Shown here in pieces: positions 34,966 through 43,251 of a stretch of DNA of 64,000 nucleotides. Position 1 is the stretch's first letter. Each line of letters begins with the position of its first letter. The stretch is from Pseudomonas sp. ICMP22404. GTDB taxonomy: Bacteria; Pseudomonadota; Gammaproteobacteria; Pseudomonadales; Pseudomonadaceae. The stretch is from contig NZ_VCNG01000009.1 in NCBI RefSeq assembly GCF_006227205.1, positions 62,001 to 126,000 on the forward strand, written 5' to 3'. Below the pieces are notes generated by a model. The model made no database searches. It saw nothing but the letters and a program-made list of their open reading frames with translations, and had not been told where the DNA came from. The translations under genes were made by a program, and so were the position numbers.

Positions 34966-36666
34966 ATGAAGATCTCGAGACAAGCCTACGCCGACATGTT
35001 CGGCCCCACCGTCGGTGACAAGGTCCGCCTGGCCGATACCGAGCTGTGGATCGAAGTGGAAAAGGACTTCACCACCTACGGTGAAGAAGTGAAATTTGGC
35101 GGCGGCAAGGTGATTCGCGACGGCATGGGCCAGGGCCAGCTGCTGGCCGCGGAGGTGGTGGACACGTTGATCACCAACGCGCTGATCATCGACCACTGGG
35201 GCATCGTCAAGGCCGACGTCGGCCTCAAGGACGGACGCATCGCGGCCATCGGCAAGGCTGGCAACCCGGACATCCAACCCGATGTGACCATCGCCATCGG
35301 CGCCAGCACCGAAGTGATTGCCGGCGAAGGCATGATTCTCACGGCTGGCGGCGTCGACACCCACATCCACTTCATCTGCCCACAGCAGATCGAAGAGGCC
35401 TTGATGAGCGGCGTCACCACCATGATCGGCGGCGGCACAGGCCCAGCCACCGGTACCAACGCCACCACCTGCACCTCCGGCCCATGGCACCTGGCGCGCA
35501 TGCTCCAGGCCGCCGACGCCTTCCCGATGAACATCGGCCTCACCGGCAAGGGTAATGCCAGCCTACCGGAGCCCTTGATCGAACAGGTCAAGGCCGGCGC
35601 CATCGGCCTGAAGCTGCACGAAGACTGGGGCACCACCCCGGCAGCCATCGACAACTGCCTGAACGTGGCCGACCAGTACGACGTGCAGGTGGCGATCCAT
35701 ACCGACACCCTCAACGAGTCCGGCTTCGTGGAAACCACCCTGGGCGCCTTCAAGGGGCGTACCATCCACACCTACCACACCGAAGGCGCCGGCGGCGGTC
35801 ATGCGCCGGACATCATCAAGGCCTGTGGTTTCCCTAACGTGTTGCCCAGCTCTACCAACCCGACCCGGCCGTTCACCCGCAACACCATCGACGAACACCT
35901 GGATATGCTGATGGTCTGTCACCACCTGGACCCAAGCATCGCCGAAGACGTGGCGTTCGCAGAAAGCCGAATCCGCCGCGAAACCATCGCCGCCGAAGAC
36001 ATCCTCCATGACCTCGGCGCGTTCTCGATGATCAGCTCCGACAGCCAGGCCATGGGCCGCGTCGGCGAGGTCATCCTGCGCACCTGGCAGACTGCGGACA
36101 AAATGAAGAAACAACGCGGCGCCCTGCCCGGCGACGGCGAAGGCAACGACAACTTCCGCATCAAGCGCTACATCGCCAAATACACCATCAACCCGGCGAT
36201 CACCCATGGCATCAGCCATGAAGTGGGCTCCATCGAAGTGGGCAAGTGGGCCGACCTGGTGCTGTGGCGCCCGGCGTTCTTCGGCGTCAAGCCGACGCTG
36301 ATCCTCAAGGGCGGAGCGATTGCCGCGAGCCTGATGGGCGACGCCAACGCCTCGATCCCGACACCGCAACCGGTGCACTACCGACCGATGTTCGCAAGCT
36401 TCGGCGGCTCGCGACATGCCACCAGCCTGACCTTCATCAGCCAGGCGGCCGCCGATGCGGGCCTGCCGGAACAGTTAGGCCTGAAGAAAAGAATCGCGGT
36501 GGCCAAGGGTTGCCGGGGTGTGCAGAAAACCGACCTGATCCACAACGACTACCTGCCGGACATCGACGTCGATCCACAGACCTATCAGGTCAAGGCCGAC
36601 GGTGTGTTGCTGTGGTGCGAACCGGCCGAGTCGCTGCCGATGGCGCAGCGGTATTTTCTGTTTTGA
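34966..36666 (+). CDS. ureC: Urease alpha (catalytic) subunit
   Basis: The 566-residue UreC hydrolyses urea to ammonia and carbamate at a di-nickel site. Visible ligands are His133 and His135 in THIHF, the carbamylated Lys216 in GLKLHEDWG, the His of AIHTDT and of TYHTEGAGGGH, and Asp359 in SSDSQAMGR. VCHHLDPS carries the catalytic His of the flap. ATG 34966 follows AGGAA and gives the usual length; an upstream ATG at 34921 lies in the palindromic element and is rejected. All active-site residues are present. Confidence 0.97.
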   Translation: MKISRQAYADMFGPTVGDKVRLADTELWIEVEKDFTTYGEEVKFGGGKVIRDGMGQGQLLAAEVVDTLITNALIIDHWGIVKADVGLKDGRIAAIGKAGNPDIQPDVTIAIGASTEVIAGEGMILTAGGVDTHIHFICPQQIEEALMSGVTTMIGGGTGPATGTNATTCTSGPWHLARMLQAADAFPMNIGLTGKGNASLPEPLIEQVKAGAIGLKLHEDWGTTPAAIDNCLNVADQYDVQVAIHTDTLNESGFVETTLGAFKGRTIHTYHTEGAGGGHAPDIIKACGFPNVLPSSTNPTRPFTRNTIDEHLDMLMVCHHLDPSIAEDVAFAESRIRRETIAAEDILHDLGAFSMISSDSQAMGRVGEVILRTWQTADKMKKQRGALPGDGEGNDNFRIKRYIAKYTINPAITHGISHEVGSIEVGKWADLVLWRPAFFGVKPTLILKGGAIAASLMGDANASIPTPQPVHYRPMFASFGGSRHATSLTFISQAAADAGLPEQLGLKKRIAVAKGCRGVQKTDLIHNDYLPDIDVDPQTYQVKADGVLLWCEPAESLPMAQRYFLF

Positions 36667-36686
36667 CTGAGTGGCGAAGAAACTCC

Positions 36687-36810
36687 GTGGGAGCATAGCT
36701 TGCTCGCGATACAAGCAACTCGACATCAGGGAAACCGCGTTGTATTCATCGCGGGCAAGCCTTGCTCCAACACCAAGCCTTGCTCCAACACCAGGCCTTG
36801 CTCCCACACA
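36687..36810. repeat. REP pair with an 18-bp triplicated arm
   Basis: A GTGGGAGCATAGCTTGCTCGC arm is followed by an inverted arm whose last 18 bp (AAGCCTTGCTCCAACACC) are repeated three times with small changes at 36757, 36775 and 36793. The block ends the ure operon before cbpM, which is convergent. Confidence 0.8.
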
Positions 36811-36840
36811 AAGCCTGCTCCCTTCGCCCAATGAACTGCA

Positions 36841-37140
36841 TCACTCCACCAACCGCCCCAACCGCTGCTTGAGCATGCGGTTCTCGGTGCGCAGTTGTTG
36901 CACTTCTTCCAACAGATCCAGCGCCAGGGCGACGCCTTCCCATTCCAGTTCAAGCTCGCGGCGCAGCTTGGCGGCACGACGGGCCAGGACCAGCTCGTAG
37001 TCGGTGAACCGCCAGTCCGTCGGGGCCGCGCCGTGGGGTTCGAGGATGCCATGGGCGACGATTTCTATCACATGGACATCCTGCAACGCGGCGGCCTCGC
37101 AGAACTCCGTCAGGCTCAGTTCAATGATCGGGTTGCTCAT
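36841..37140 (-). CDS. cbpM: Chaperone modulator CbpM
   Basis: The 99-residue protein resembles CbpM, a MerR-fold inhibitor of the CbpA J-domain. It contains LSLTEFCEAAALQDVHVIEIV and DYELVLARRAAKLRRELEL, then a C-terminal coiled-coil-like stretch (LLEEVQQLRTENRMLKQRLGRL). It lies 52 bp after cbpA on the same strand, the usual pairing. It tunes CbpA binding to DnaK and DNA. Its stop is close to a REP block. Confidence 0.88.
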   Translation of the reverse strand: MSNPIIELSLTEFCEAAALQDVHVIEIVAHGILEPHGAAPTDWRFTDYELVLARRAAKLRRELELEWEGVALALDLLEEVQQLRTENRMLKQRLGRLVE

Positions 37141-37192
37141 GGTGTGCTTCTCCCAATACCTTGATAGGGCAGGGCTGGCAAAGGCCCCGCCG

Positions 37193-38131
37193 TCAGAAAT
37201 TCTCCCGTGGATCGAATGCGGCTTTCTTCGCCAGCTCTGCCCACAAAGCCTTGACCGCTTCGTCGTTGGACTTGGGCATCACGGCCTTGAGCTGGATGAA
37301 CAGGTAGCCGCGCTCACCGGCCTTGTTGCGCAGGCCATGACCCTTGGCGCGCATGCGCTGGCCGTTCTGGCTGCCGGCCGGGACCTTGAGGTTGATCTTG
37401 CCGGTGAGGGTCGGGACGGCCACCTCGGTGCCCAGCGCCAACTCCCAGGGCGCCAGCGGCAGGGTGATGATCAGGTCCTGGCCTTCGACATCGAATTTGG
37501 GGTGCGGGGCAAAGCGAATGGTCAGGTACAAGTCGCCATTGGCCCCGCCACCAATACCCGGCGCGCCTTGGCCCTTGAGGCGGATCCGCTCGCCGTCGGT
37601 CACGCCTGACGGGATCTTCACGTTCAGGCTTTTGCTGGTGTTGCTGACGTGCTGGCCCGCCGCGTTGTACTGCGGCACCTGGAAGCTGACCTTTTTCGAC
37701 TCATTCGACAAGGCTTCTTCCAGGAAAATCGGTAATTCCATCTCCACGTCCTGCCCCCGACGGCCGGCGCTGCGACCTGACTGTGCGCCCCCGAATCCTG
37801 GCCCGCGATTGCCGAAGATCGAACTGAAGAAGTCTGAAAAATCCCCGGTATCCTGGCCCCCGAAACCACCGCGGCTCTGCCAGCCCGGCGGCCCCTGGAA
37901 CGGCTGGCCGTGCTGGCCATATCGACGCAGATCGTCGTACTCGGCGCGTTTGTCGGCGCTTTTCAGCGCTTCATAGGCTTCGGAGACATCCTTGAATTTG
38001 GTCTCGGCGTCTTTTTCCTTGCTGACATCCGGGTGGTATTTGCGCGCGAGTTTGCGATAGGCAGCCTTGATCGTGCTGTCGTCAGCCGTCGGTTCCACAC
38101 CCAGGATCTTGTAATAGTCTTTGAAGTCCAT
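37193..38131 (-). CDS. cbpA: Curved-DNA-binding DnaJ-like co-chaperone
   Basis: The 312-residue protein begins with a J domain (MDFKDYYKILGVEPTADD, HPD in RKYHPDVSKE). A Gly/Phe-rich linker (GGFGGQDTGDFSDFFSSIFGNRG) and two C-terminal substrate-binding domains follow (LNVKIPSGVTDGERIRLKGQG, LKVPAGSQNGQRMRAKGHG). There is no Cys zinc finger, which separates CbpA from DnaJ. It stimulates DnaK and binds curved DNA. It forms an operon with cbpM and is divergent from the Hsp70-like gene at 38426. Confidence 0.92.
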   Translation of the reverse strand: MDFKDYYKILGVEPTADDSTIKAAYRKLARKYHPDVSKEKDAETKFKDVSEAYEALKSADKRAEYDDLRRYGQHGQPFQGPPGWQSRGGFGGQDTGDFSDFFSSIFGNRGPGFGGAQSGRSAGRRGQDVEMELPIFLEEALSNESKKVSFQVPQYNAAGQHVSNTSKSLNVKIPSGVTDGERIRLKGQGAPGIGGGANGDLYLTIRFAPHPKFDVEGQDLIITLPLAPWELALGTEVAVPTLTGKINLKVPAGSQNGQRMRAKGHGLRNKAGERGYLFIQLKAVMPKSNDEAVKALWAELAKKAAFDPRENF

Positions 38132-38425
38132 CTAAGCATCACCACCCGTTATCGATGTCGCACCACCGTCCACAGCATGCCCCGATCAGCGGGCACCGGG
38201 TTGATCCATCTCAAGATTGGGACCTGGCGGCGCTTCAGAAGTTTATCGGCAACCGGTGGCGGTTCTTGTGTCCGCCCTGTGGCTGCCAGTCTCATGCCGA
38301 CAAGTTTGGGGGTCCAACGCTGTCTTTCAAGGCTGAGAGTGCGAATTAGCGGATAACCGGCCTTCGAATCCGCGCCGCACTGGCATACACTGCGCGGCCG
38401 TTTTTTCGACCGGAACCTGAAAGAC

Positions 38426-39700
38426 ATGAAAAACGCATCCCCAGCCCGTGCCTGCGGCATCGACTTCGGCACGTCCAACTCCACCGTCGGCTGGCTGCGC
38501 CCCGGCATGGAAACGCTGATCGCGCTGGAGGACGACAAGATCACCCTGCCCTCGGTGGTATTTTTCAATCTGGAGGAGCGCCGCCCGGTCTACGGCCGAC
38601 TGGCCCTGCACGAATACCTGGAAGGCTACGAAGGCCGGCTGATGCGCTCGCTCAAGAGCCTGCTCGGTTCCAAGCTGATCAAGCACGACACCAGCGTGCT
38701 GGGCACGGCGATGCCATTCAAGGACTTGCTCGGCCTGTTCATCGGCCAGTTGAAGAAACGCGCCGAGGCGACCGCTGGTCGGGAGTTCGAGGAAGTGGTG
38801 CTGGGCCGCCCGGTGTTTTTCGTCGATGACGATGAGCTGGCGGACCAGGAGGCCGAAAACACTTTGGTGGAGGTGGCTCGCGCCATCGGCTTCAAGGAGG
38901 TCTCGTTCCAGTACGAACCCATCGCTGCGGCATTCGATTATGAATCGACCATCGAAAAAGAAGAGCTGGTGCTGATCGTCGACATCGGCGGCGGTACTTC
39001 GGACTTCTCCCTGGTACGCCTGTCTCCCGAACGCCGCAACCACGACAACCGCCACGCCGACATCCTCGCCACCGGCGGCGTGCACATCGGTGGGACCGAC
39101 TTCGACAAGCAACTGAGCCTACAGGGCCTGATGCCCCTGTTCGGCTATGGCAGCCGGATGAAAAGCGGCGCCTACATGCCCACCAGCCACCACATGAACC
39201 TGGCGACCTGGCACACCATCAACGCGGTGTACGCGCAGAAATCCACCCTGGCCCTGAACAGCATGCGCTACGACATCGAAGACACCGGCGGCATCGACCG
39301 ACTGTTCAAGTTGATCGAACAGCGCGCCGGGCATTGGCTGGCGATGGAAGTGGAAGAAACCAAGATCCAGCTGACCCACGCCGACCAGCGCCACGTGGCC
39401 CTGGACCGGATCGAACCGGGCTTGAGCGTGGACCTGAGCCGCGCATTGTTCGAATCGGCTATCGACGGTCTGCTGGAGCGGGTTCGCGCCAGCGTCACGC
39501 AAATGCTCAGCGACGCCAACGTTGGCGTCGATCAGGTCGACACGGTGTTCTTCACCGGCGGCTCCAGTGGCATCCCGGCCCTGCGCAACAGCGTCTCGGC
39601 CATGCTGCCCAAGGCGCGGCATGTGGAAGGGAACATCTTCGGGAGCATTGGCAGCGGGTTGGCGATCGAGGCGATGAAGCGCTACGGGACCCAGGCCTGA
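38426..39700 (+). CDS. yegD: Hsp70-family protein, YegD-like
   Basis: The 424-residue protein is an ATPase-only Hsp70 relative. It has the phosphate-1 loop IDFGTSNSTVGW, VLIVDIGGGTSDFS for phosphate-2 and VDTVFFTGGSSGIPAL for the adenosine motif, and it lacks a full C-terminal substrate-binding domain. The closest named family is YegD. It may act with the CbpA/CbpM pair encoded divergently 294 bp away. The gap holds no other gene that I can see. The partner and client are unknown. Confidence 0.87.
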   Translation: MKNASPARACGIDFGTSNSTVGWLRPGMETLIALEDDKITLPSVVFFNLEERRPVYGRLALHEYLEGYEGRLMRSLKSLLGSKLIKHDTSVLGTAMPFKDLLGLFIGQLKKRAEATAGREFEEVVLGRPVFFVDDDELADQEAENTLVEVARAIGFKEVSFQYEPIAAAFDYESTIEKEELVLIVDIGGGTSDFSLVRLSPERRNHDNRHADILATGGVHIGGTDFDKQLSLQGLMPLFGYGSRMKSGAYMPTSHHMNLATWHTINAVYAQKSTLALNSMRYDIEDTGGIDRLFKLIEQRAGHWLAMEVEETKIQLTHADQRHVALDRIEPGLSVDLSRALFESAIDGLLERVRASVTQMLSDANVGVDQVDTVFFTGGSSGIPALRNSVSAMLPKARHVEGNIFGSIGSGLAIEAMKRYGTQA

Positions 39701-39720
39701 CCTGATATTGCGGGGCGGCC

Positions 39721-39804
39721 TTCGCGAGCAGGCTCGCTCCCACATTGCACCGGGTGCTTGCTGAAGAGACTCGGTCACCTGTGGGAGCGAGCCTGCTCGC
39801 GAAG
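39721..39804. repeat. REP pair (tail-to-tail)
   Basis: TTCGCGAGCAGGCTCGCTCCCACA and its inverted copy lie between the convergent yegD-like and AI-2E family genes and could act as a shared transcript end. Confidence 0.85.
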
Positions 39805-39833
39805 GGACCGGATCAGACAATGCATTCCCGGAA

Positions 39834-40847
39834 TCAGACCATCCCCAACTGCTTCAACTCGCTCTTGAGATACGCATAGTAAATCGGCCCCGCCACCACC
39901 CCCGGCAGGCCGAACGCCGCTTCGAACACCAGCATCGCCATGAGCAGTTCCCAGGACTTGGCGCTGATCTGTCCACCCACGATGCGGGCGTTGAGGAAGT
40001 ATTCGAGCTTGTGGATCACGATCAGGTAACCCAGTGCCGCCACGGCAACCCAGATCGATAGCGACAGGCCGACAATGGTGATCAGAGTATTGGACATCAG
40101 GTTGCCGATGACCGGCAGCAAACCCAGCAGGAAGGTCATCACGATCAGGGTCTTGGTCAGCGGCAGCTTGATGCCGAACAGCGGCAGCACCACCGCCAGG
40201 AAAATCCCGGTGAAGAAGGTGTTGAGCAGGGAAATCTTGATCTGGGCGAAGACAATGTTGCGGAACGCCTTGACCAACAGGCTCAGGCGATCGAACAGTG
40301 CGGCGGCCAGGGGCTTGCGCTTGGTCAGGTCGGGGACGCGCTGCAAGGCAATGATCGCCCCCAGCACCATGCCGATCAGCAATGTCACGAACATGTGCGC
40401 CGCGTCCTTGCCCACCAGTTGCAAGTCGCTCAGGTGCTTGCTCATCCAGTCGCCAATCGCTACCCGGAACTCGGCGGCGCTGGCCGGCAGGTAGGCGTCG
40501 ATGAAGGGGGGCAACTGTCCGCGGGCGCGGTCGACCACGGCCATGAACTTGTCCAGGGATGCACCGGGGTTTTCCGCTTCATGCAGCAGGAAGCTGATTG
40601 CACCGGCGAAGATCAACGACAGCACACTGACCACCAGGGTGCCCAGCAACGCTACCGCGAGCCAGCGGGCACGTCGGCCTTCGATCAATCGCTGCAACTG
40701 TGGGGTGAGCATGTTGACCAGCTCGAACACCAGCAGCCCGGCCATCAGGCTTGGCAACAGGCGTAGCGGCAACACCAGCAGCAACCCACCAAAAATGATC
40801 ACCCAACTGATCACCAACAACACATGACGCTGAGAAAACGTTGGCAT
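39834..40847 (-). CDS. AI-2E family membrane permease
   Basis: The 337-residue protein has about eight hydrophobic spans with the family topology: paired N-terminal spans (VLLVISWVIIFGGLLLVLPL), a polar middle region, then a C-terminal span cluster (LLGLLPVIGNLMSNTLITIVGL, AFGLPGVVAGPIYYAYLKSEL). The PF01594 family includes TqsA and antiporters. A role in AI-2 transport is not implied by this sequence alone. It stands alone on the minus strand. Confidence 0.83.
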   Translation of the reverse strand: MPTFSQRHVLLVISWVIIFGGLLLVLPLRLLPSLMAGLLVFELVNMLTPQLQRLIEGRRARWLAVALLGTLVVSVLSLIFAGAISFLLHEAENPGASLDKFMAVVDRARGQLPPFIDAYLPASAAEFRVAIGDWMSKHLSDLQLVGKDAAHMFVTLLIGMVLGAIIALQRVPDLTKRKPLAAALFDRLSLLVKAFRNIVFAQIKISLLNTFFTGIFLAVVLPLFGIKLPLTKTLIVMTFLLGLLPVIGNLMSNTLITIVGLSLSIWVAVAALGYLIVIHKLEYFLNARIVGGQISAKSWELLMAMLVFEAAFGLPGVVAGPIYYAYLKSELKQLGMV

Positions 40848-40975
40848 ACAGCCTCAGAACCAAAAACGGCGTGAAAGGATCGGCAGTCTGCCAGCCTTCC
40901 GCCGACAGCACTAGGGATTGTATCGGCCGACTTTGGTCGGGGTTCAGGGGATTTTGCAGTAGCCGTGAGGGCCCT

Positions 40976-41062
40976 GTGGGAGCATGGCTTGCCCGCGACA
41001 GGGTCACCTCGGTCTCAACGTAAACCGAGGCGCCTGCATCGCGGGCAAGCCATGCTCCCACA
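40976..41062. repeat. REP pair
   Basis: GTGGGAGCATGGCTTGCCCGC and its inverted copy lie directly downstream of psiF (minus strand). Confidence 0.85.
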
Positions 41063-41084
41063 GAAACTCGCGACAGACACTGCG

Positions 41085-41378
41085 TTACTTGTTCTTCAGG
41101 CAATTGCTCATGAACGCTTTACGCTCGTCGCCCTTGAGCGCCTTGGTGGTCGCGTCGGCGTTGCAGGTTTTCATGCGCTCCTGCGGCGTTGCCCGTACTT
41201 CAGGCGGCTTGGTCTTCAGGCAGGTGCTCATGAAGGCCTTGCGCTCATTGCCCTTGAGCGCCTTGGCGGTGGCATCGGCGTTGCAGGTGGTCATCTTGGT
41301 CTGTTGGGCCGTCGCAGCGAAGCCTTGGGAACACAGCAGCAAACCGATCATCAACAAAGGGACACGCAACATCTTCAT
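41085..41378 (-). CDS. psiF: PsiF-like phosphate-starvation-inducible protein
   Basis: The 97-residue exported protein has a signal peptide (LLMIGLLLCSQGFA) and two PsiF repeats (MTTCNADATAKALKGNERKAFMSTCLK and the near-copy MKTCNADATTKALKGDERKAFMSNCLK). The Cys pairs are conserved in both. ATG 41378 follows AGGAG with 8-nt spacing; an upstream ATG at 41402 is less likely. The function of the family is not known. No Pho box was identified. Confidence 0.9.
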   Translation of the reverse strand: MKMLRVPLLMIGLLLCSQGFAATAQQTKMTTCNADATAKALKGNERKAFMSTCLKTKPPEVRATPQERMKTCNADATTKALKGDERKAFMSNCLKNK

Positions 41379-41441
41379 GACGTTTTCTCCTGAATGCCGC
41401 ACGACCGTGACGGCGATGAATCCAGTGTAGACAACGCAGCC

Positions 41442-41536
41442 CTAGGCTCTGTACGAAAAGTCTTGAGACGAAGGTCAGGCGAGGCTGTTTTCAACGCAGC
41501 ATGAACGAGCATCAAGGTTCTTCGTACAGAGCCTAG
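41442..41536. mobile_element. 87-bp MITE with IS5-like ends and CTAG target duplication
   Basis: GCTCTGTACGAA (41446-41457) and its exact inverted copy (41521-41532) bound an 87-bp non-coding element. CTAG stands directly outside on both sides (41442-41445 and 41533-41536), a target-site duplication of the IS5 style. The ends resemble the GAGTCTGTACGAAAAGT ends of some IS5-family elements. The right-hand CTAG supplies the TAG stop of the lipase gene. Confidence 0.78.
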
Positions 41537-42423
41537 ACACCGGCCGCTTTCAAGCGCTCTGCATGCTCGACAAACAACCGGATCGGCTCGGCCCCCTTGC
41601 CCACCAGCCCCAAGGACTGATTGACGATATCGAAATGGTCGAGTGGGTAGTCATCACCGATGACCGTACCCAGGTGCGAGCTAAAGCGTCCGACCATGCC
41701 ATCGCACTGCCCCGCCTCACGTACGAAAGTCCGGGCGAACAGGCGGCAACTGCGGTTCGTGCCATCGAAGAGGTTGCGCCCCTTGTCCGTCTTGCCGGGT
41801 TGCAGGATCCCGGACCAGGAGTAATAACGCACGCCGTCGACCTCTTCAGCCCCCTGCCCGCCCCAGGTTTCAGGCAACCCCTGTGGATAACGCTCATTGA
41901 AGCGCGCCACTCCGGCAGTGGTGAGGGATTCATGGGAAGCATGGAGGTCCACCGGCAGCTTCGGCCCGCGATAGCCGGTTTCGAGCAGGCTCATCAGCGC
42001 GTTGATCAACCGCAGCACCGCGCTGAGCATGCGCCCCTTGGCACTGTTCGGCGGATAGTGGGCCAGCAGGTAGTCGGCCAGTTCGGAACCGTGGTTGGGA
42101 CCGGCCACCGACGTGACGGAGGCCACCAGGTCCGGGCGCCGGGCCGCCGCATAACGGGCACTGAGGGCGCCCTGGCTGTGGCCGATCAGGTTGACCTTGG
42201 CCGCGCCGGTTTGCCGCAGGACCTCCTCGATCCGCGCCAGCAATTGTTCGCCGCGCACCTCGGACGAATGCAGCGGCGAGACCTTCACCGCCACCACCAC
42301 CGCGCCACCCCGGCGCAACGCCGAAACGATCCCATACCAGTATGGATACAACACCAGGCGGATGAACCCGAGCATGCCAGGGACCAGCACCAGCGGGTAG
42401 CGAGTGGCGCAGCGTTGCGACAT
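41533..42423 (-). CDS. Triacylglycerol lipase (alpha/beta hydrolase)
   Basis: The 296-residue protein has PLVLVPGMLGF (oxyanion region) and the nucleophile elbow GHSQG with Ser83, both typical of bacterial family I lipases. TSVAGPNHGSELADYLL follows; the catalytic Asp and His are likely in GDDYPLDHFDIVNQ. AAGGA precedes the ATG. No signal peptide is seen, unlike secreted homologs. The stop codon TAG coincides with the MITE target duplication, so the original end may have been the same. An extracellular role is doubtful. Confidence 0.85.
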   Translation of the reverse strand: MSQRCATRYPLVLVPGMLGFIRLVLYPYWYGIVSALRRGGAVVVAVKVSPLHSSEVRGEQLLARIEEVLRQTGAAKVNLIGHSQGALSARYAAARRPDLVASVTSVAGPNHGSELADYLLAHYPPNSAKGRMLSAVLRLINALMSLLETGYRGPKLPVDLHASHESLTTAGVARFNERYPQGLPETWGGQGAEEVDGVRYYSWSGILQPGKTDKGRNLFDGTNRSCRLFARTFVREAGQCDGMVGRFSSHLGTVIGDDYPLDHFDIVNQSLGLVGKGAEPIRLFVEHAERLKAAGV

Positions 42424-42613
42424 ATATGGACGTCCTTGTGATCGATGATGGGGTTGAAGAGCAGTCTAGGCGCCCTTCATGACGCCTGGTCATCATTGTA
42501 AGAGCTGACACATCCCATAAAACTTTTGCCTCGCTCATCACTCCCAACCTTGTAAGCGATCGCGCCTCGAGAGCGCGACGCCCCCCAACCGGATCAGCCT
42601 CCAGGAGAACGAG

Positions 42614-43144
42614 ATGAGCGACATGCACTTATCCGATGTGACGACCCTGCGCGAACGTGCGCGGCAAAACGTGCAGAACGGCGCGGTGACCGAGGGCTAC
42701 AACGCCGATCGACAGGAAGTCGTGCGCCTGCTCAACGAAGCACTGGCCACTGAGCTGGTGTGCGTACTGCGTTACAAGCGCCATTACTTCATGGCCACCG
42801 GCCTCAAGGCCAGCGTGGCGGCCAGCGAATTCCTCGAACACGCCAACCAGGAAGCCGAACATGCCGACAAACTGGCCGAGCGCATCGTGCAACTGGGCGG
42901 CGAGCCGGAGTTCAACCCCGATCTGTTGACCCGCAACTCCCACGCACAATACGTGGCAGGCAACACCCTCAAGGAAATGGTCTACGAGGACCTGGTGGCC
43001 GAGCGGATCGCCATCGACAGCTACCGGGAAATCATCCAGTACATGGGCGATAAGGACCCGACCACCCGGCGTATCTTCGAGGACATCCTGGCCCAGGAAG
43101 AAGAACACGCCGATGACATGGCCGATATTCTGGCCGACTTGTAA
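42614..43144 (+). CDS. Bacterioferritin-like ferritin protein
   Basis: The 176-residue four-helix protein carries the diiron ligand pattern: ATELVCVLRYKRHYF (Glu and spacing to H), ANQEAEHADKLA (E..H), YEDLVAERIAI (Glu) and ILAQEEEHADDM (E..H). This matches bacterioferritin-type ferroxidases that store iron. CAGGAGAACGAG precedes the ATG. It is flanked by a lipase (divergent) and a REP pair. The exact subfamily (heme-binding or not) is not determined here. Confidence 0.85.
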   Translation: MSDMHLSDVTTLRERARQNVQNGAVTEGYNADRQEVVRLLNEALATELVCVLRYKRHYFMATGLKASVAASEFLEHANQEAEHADKLAERIVQLGGEPEFNPDLLTRNSHAQYVAGNTLKEMVYEDLVAERIAIDSYREIIQYMGDKDPTTRRIFEDILAQEEEHADDMADILADL

Positions 43145-43150
43145 GACCCC

Positions 43151-43220
43151 ATCGCGAGCAGGCTCGCTCCCACATTCGATAGGTGTACACCCTCAATGTG
43201 GGAGCGAGCCTGCTCGCGAT
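43151..43220. repeat. REP pair (tail-to-tail)
   Basis: ATCGCGAGCAGGCTCGCTCCCACA and its inverted copy flank a 22-bp centre between the convergent bacterioferritin and AsmA genes. Confidence 0.85.
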
Positions 43221-43251
43221 GAGACCAGCCGCCTCACCGCAAATCTCCGAA

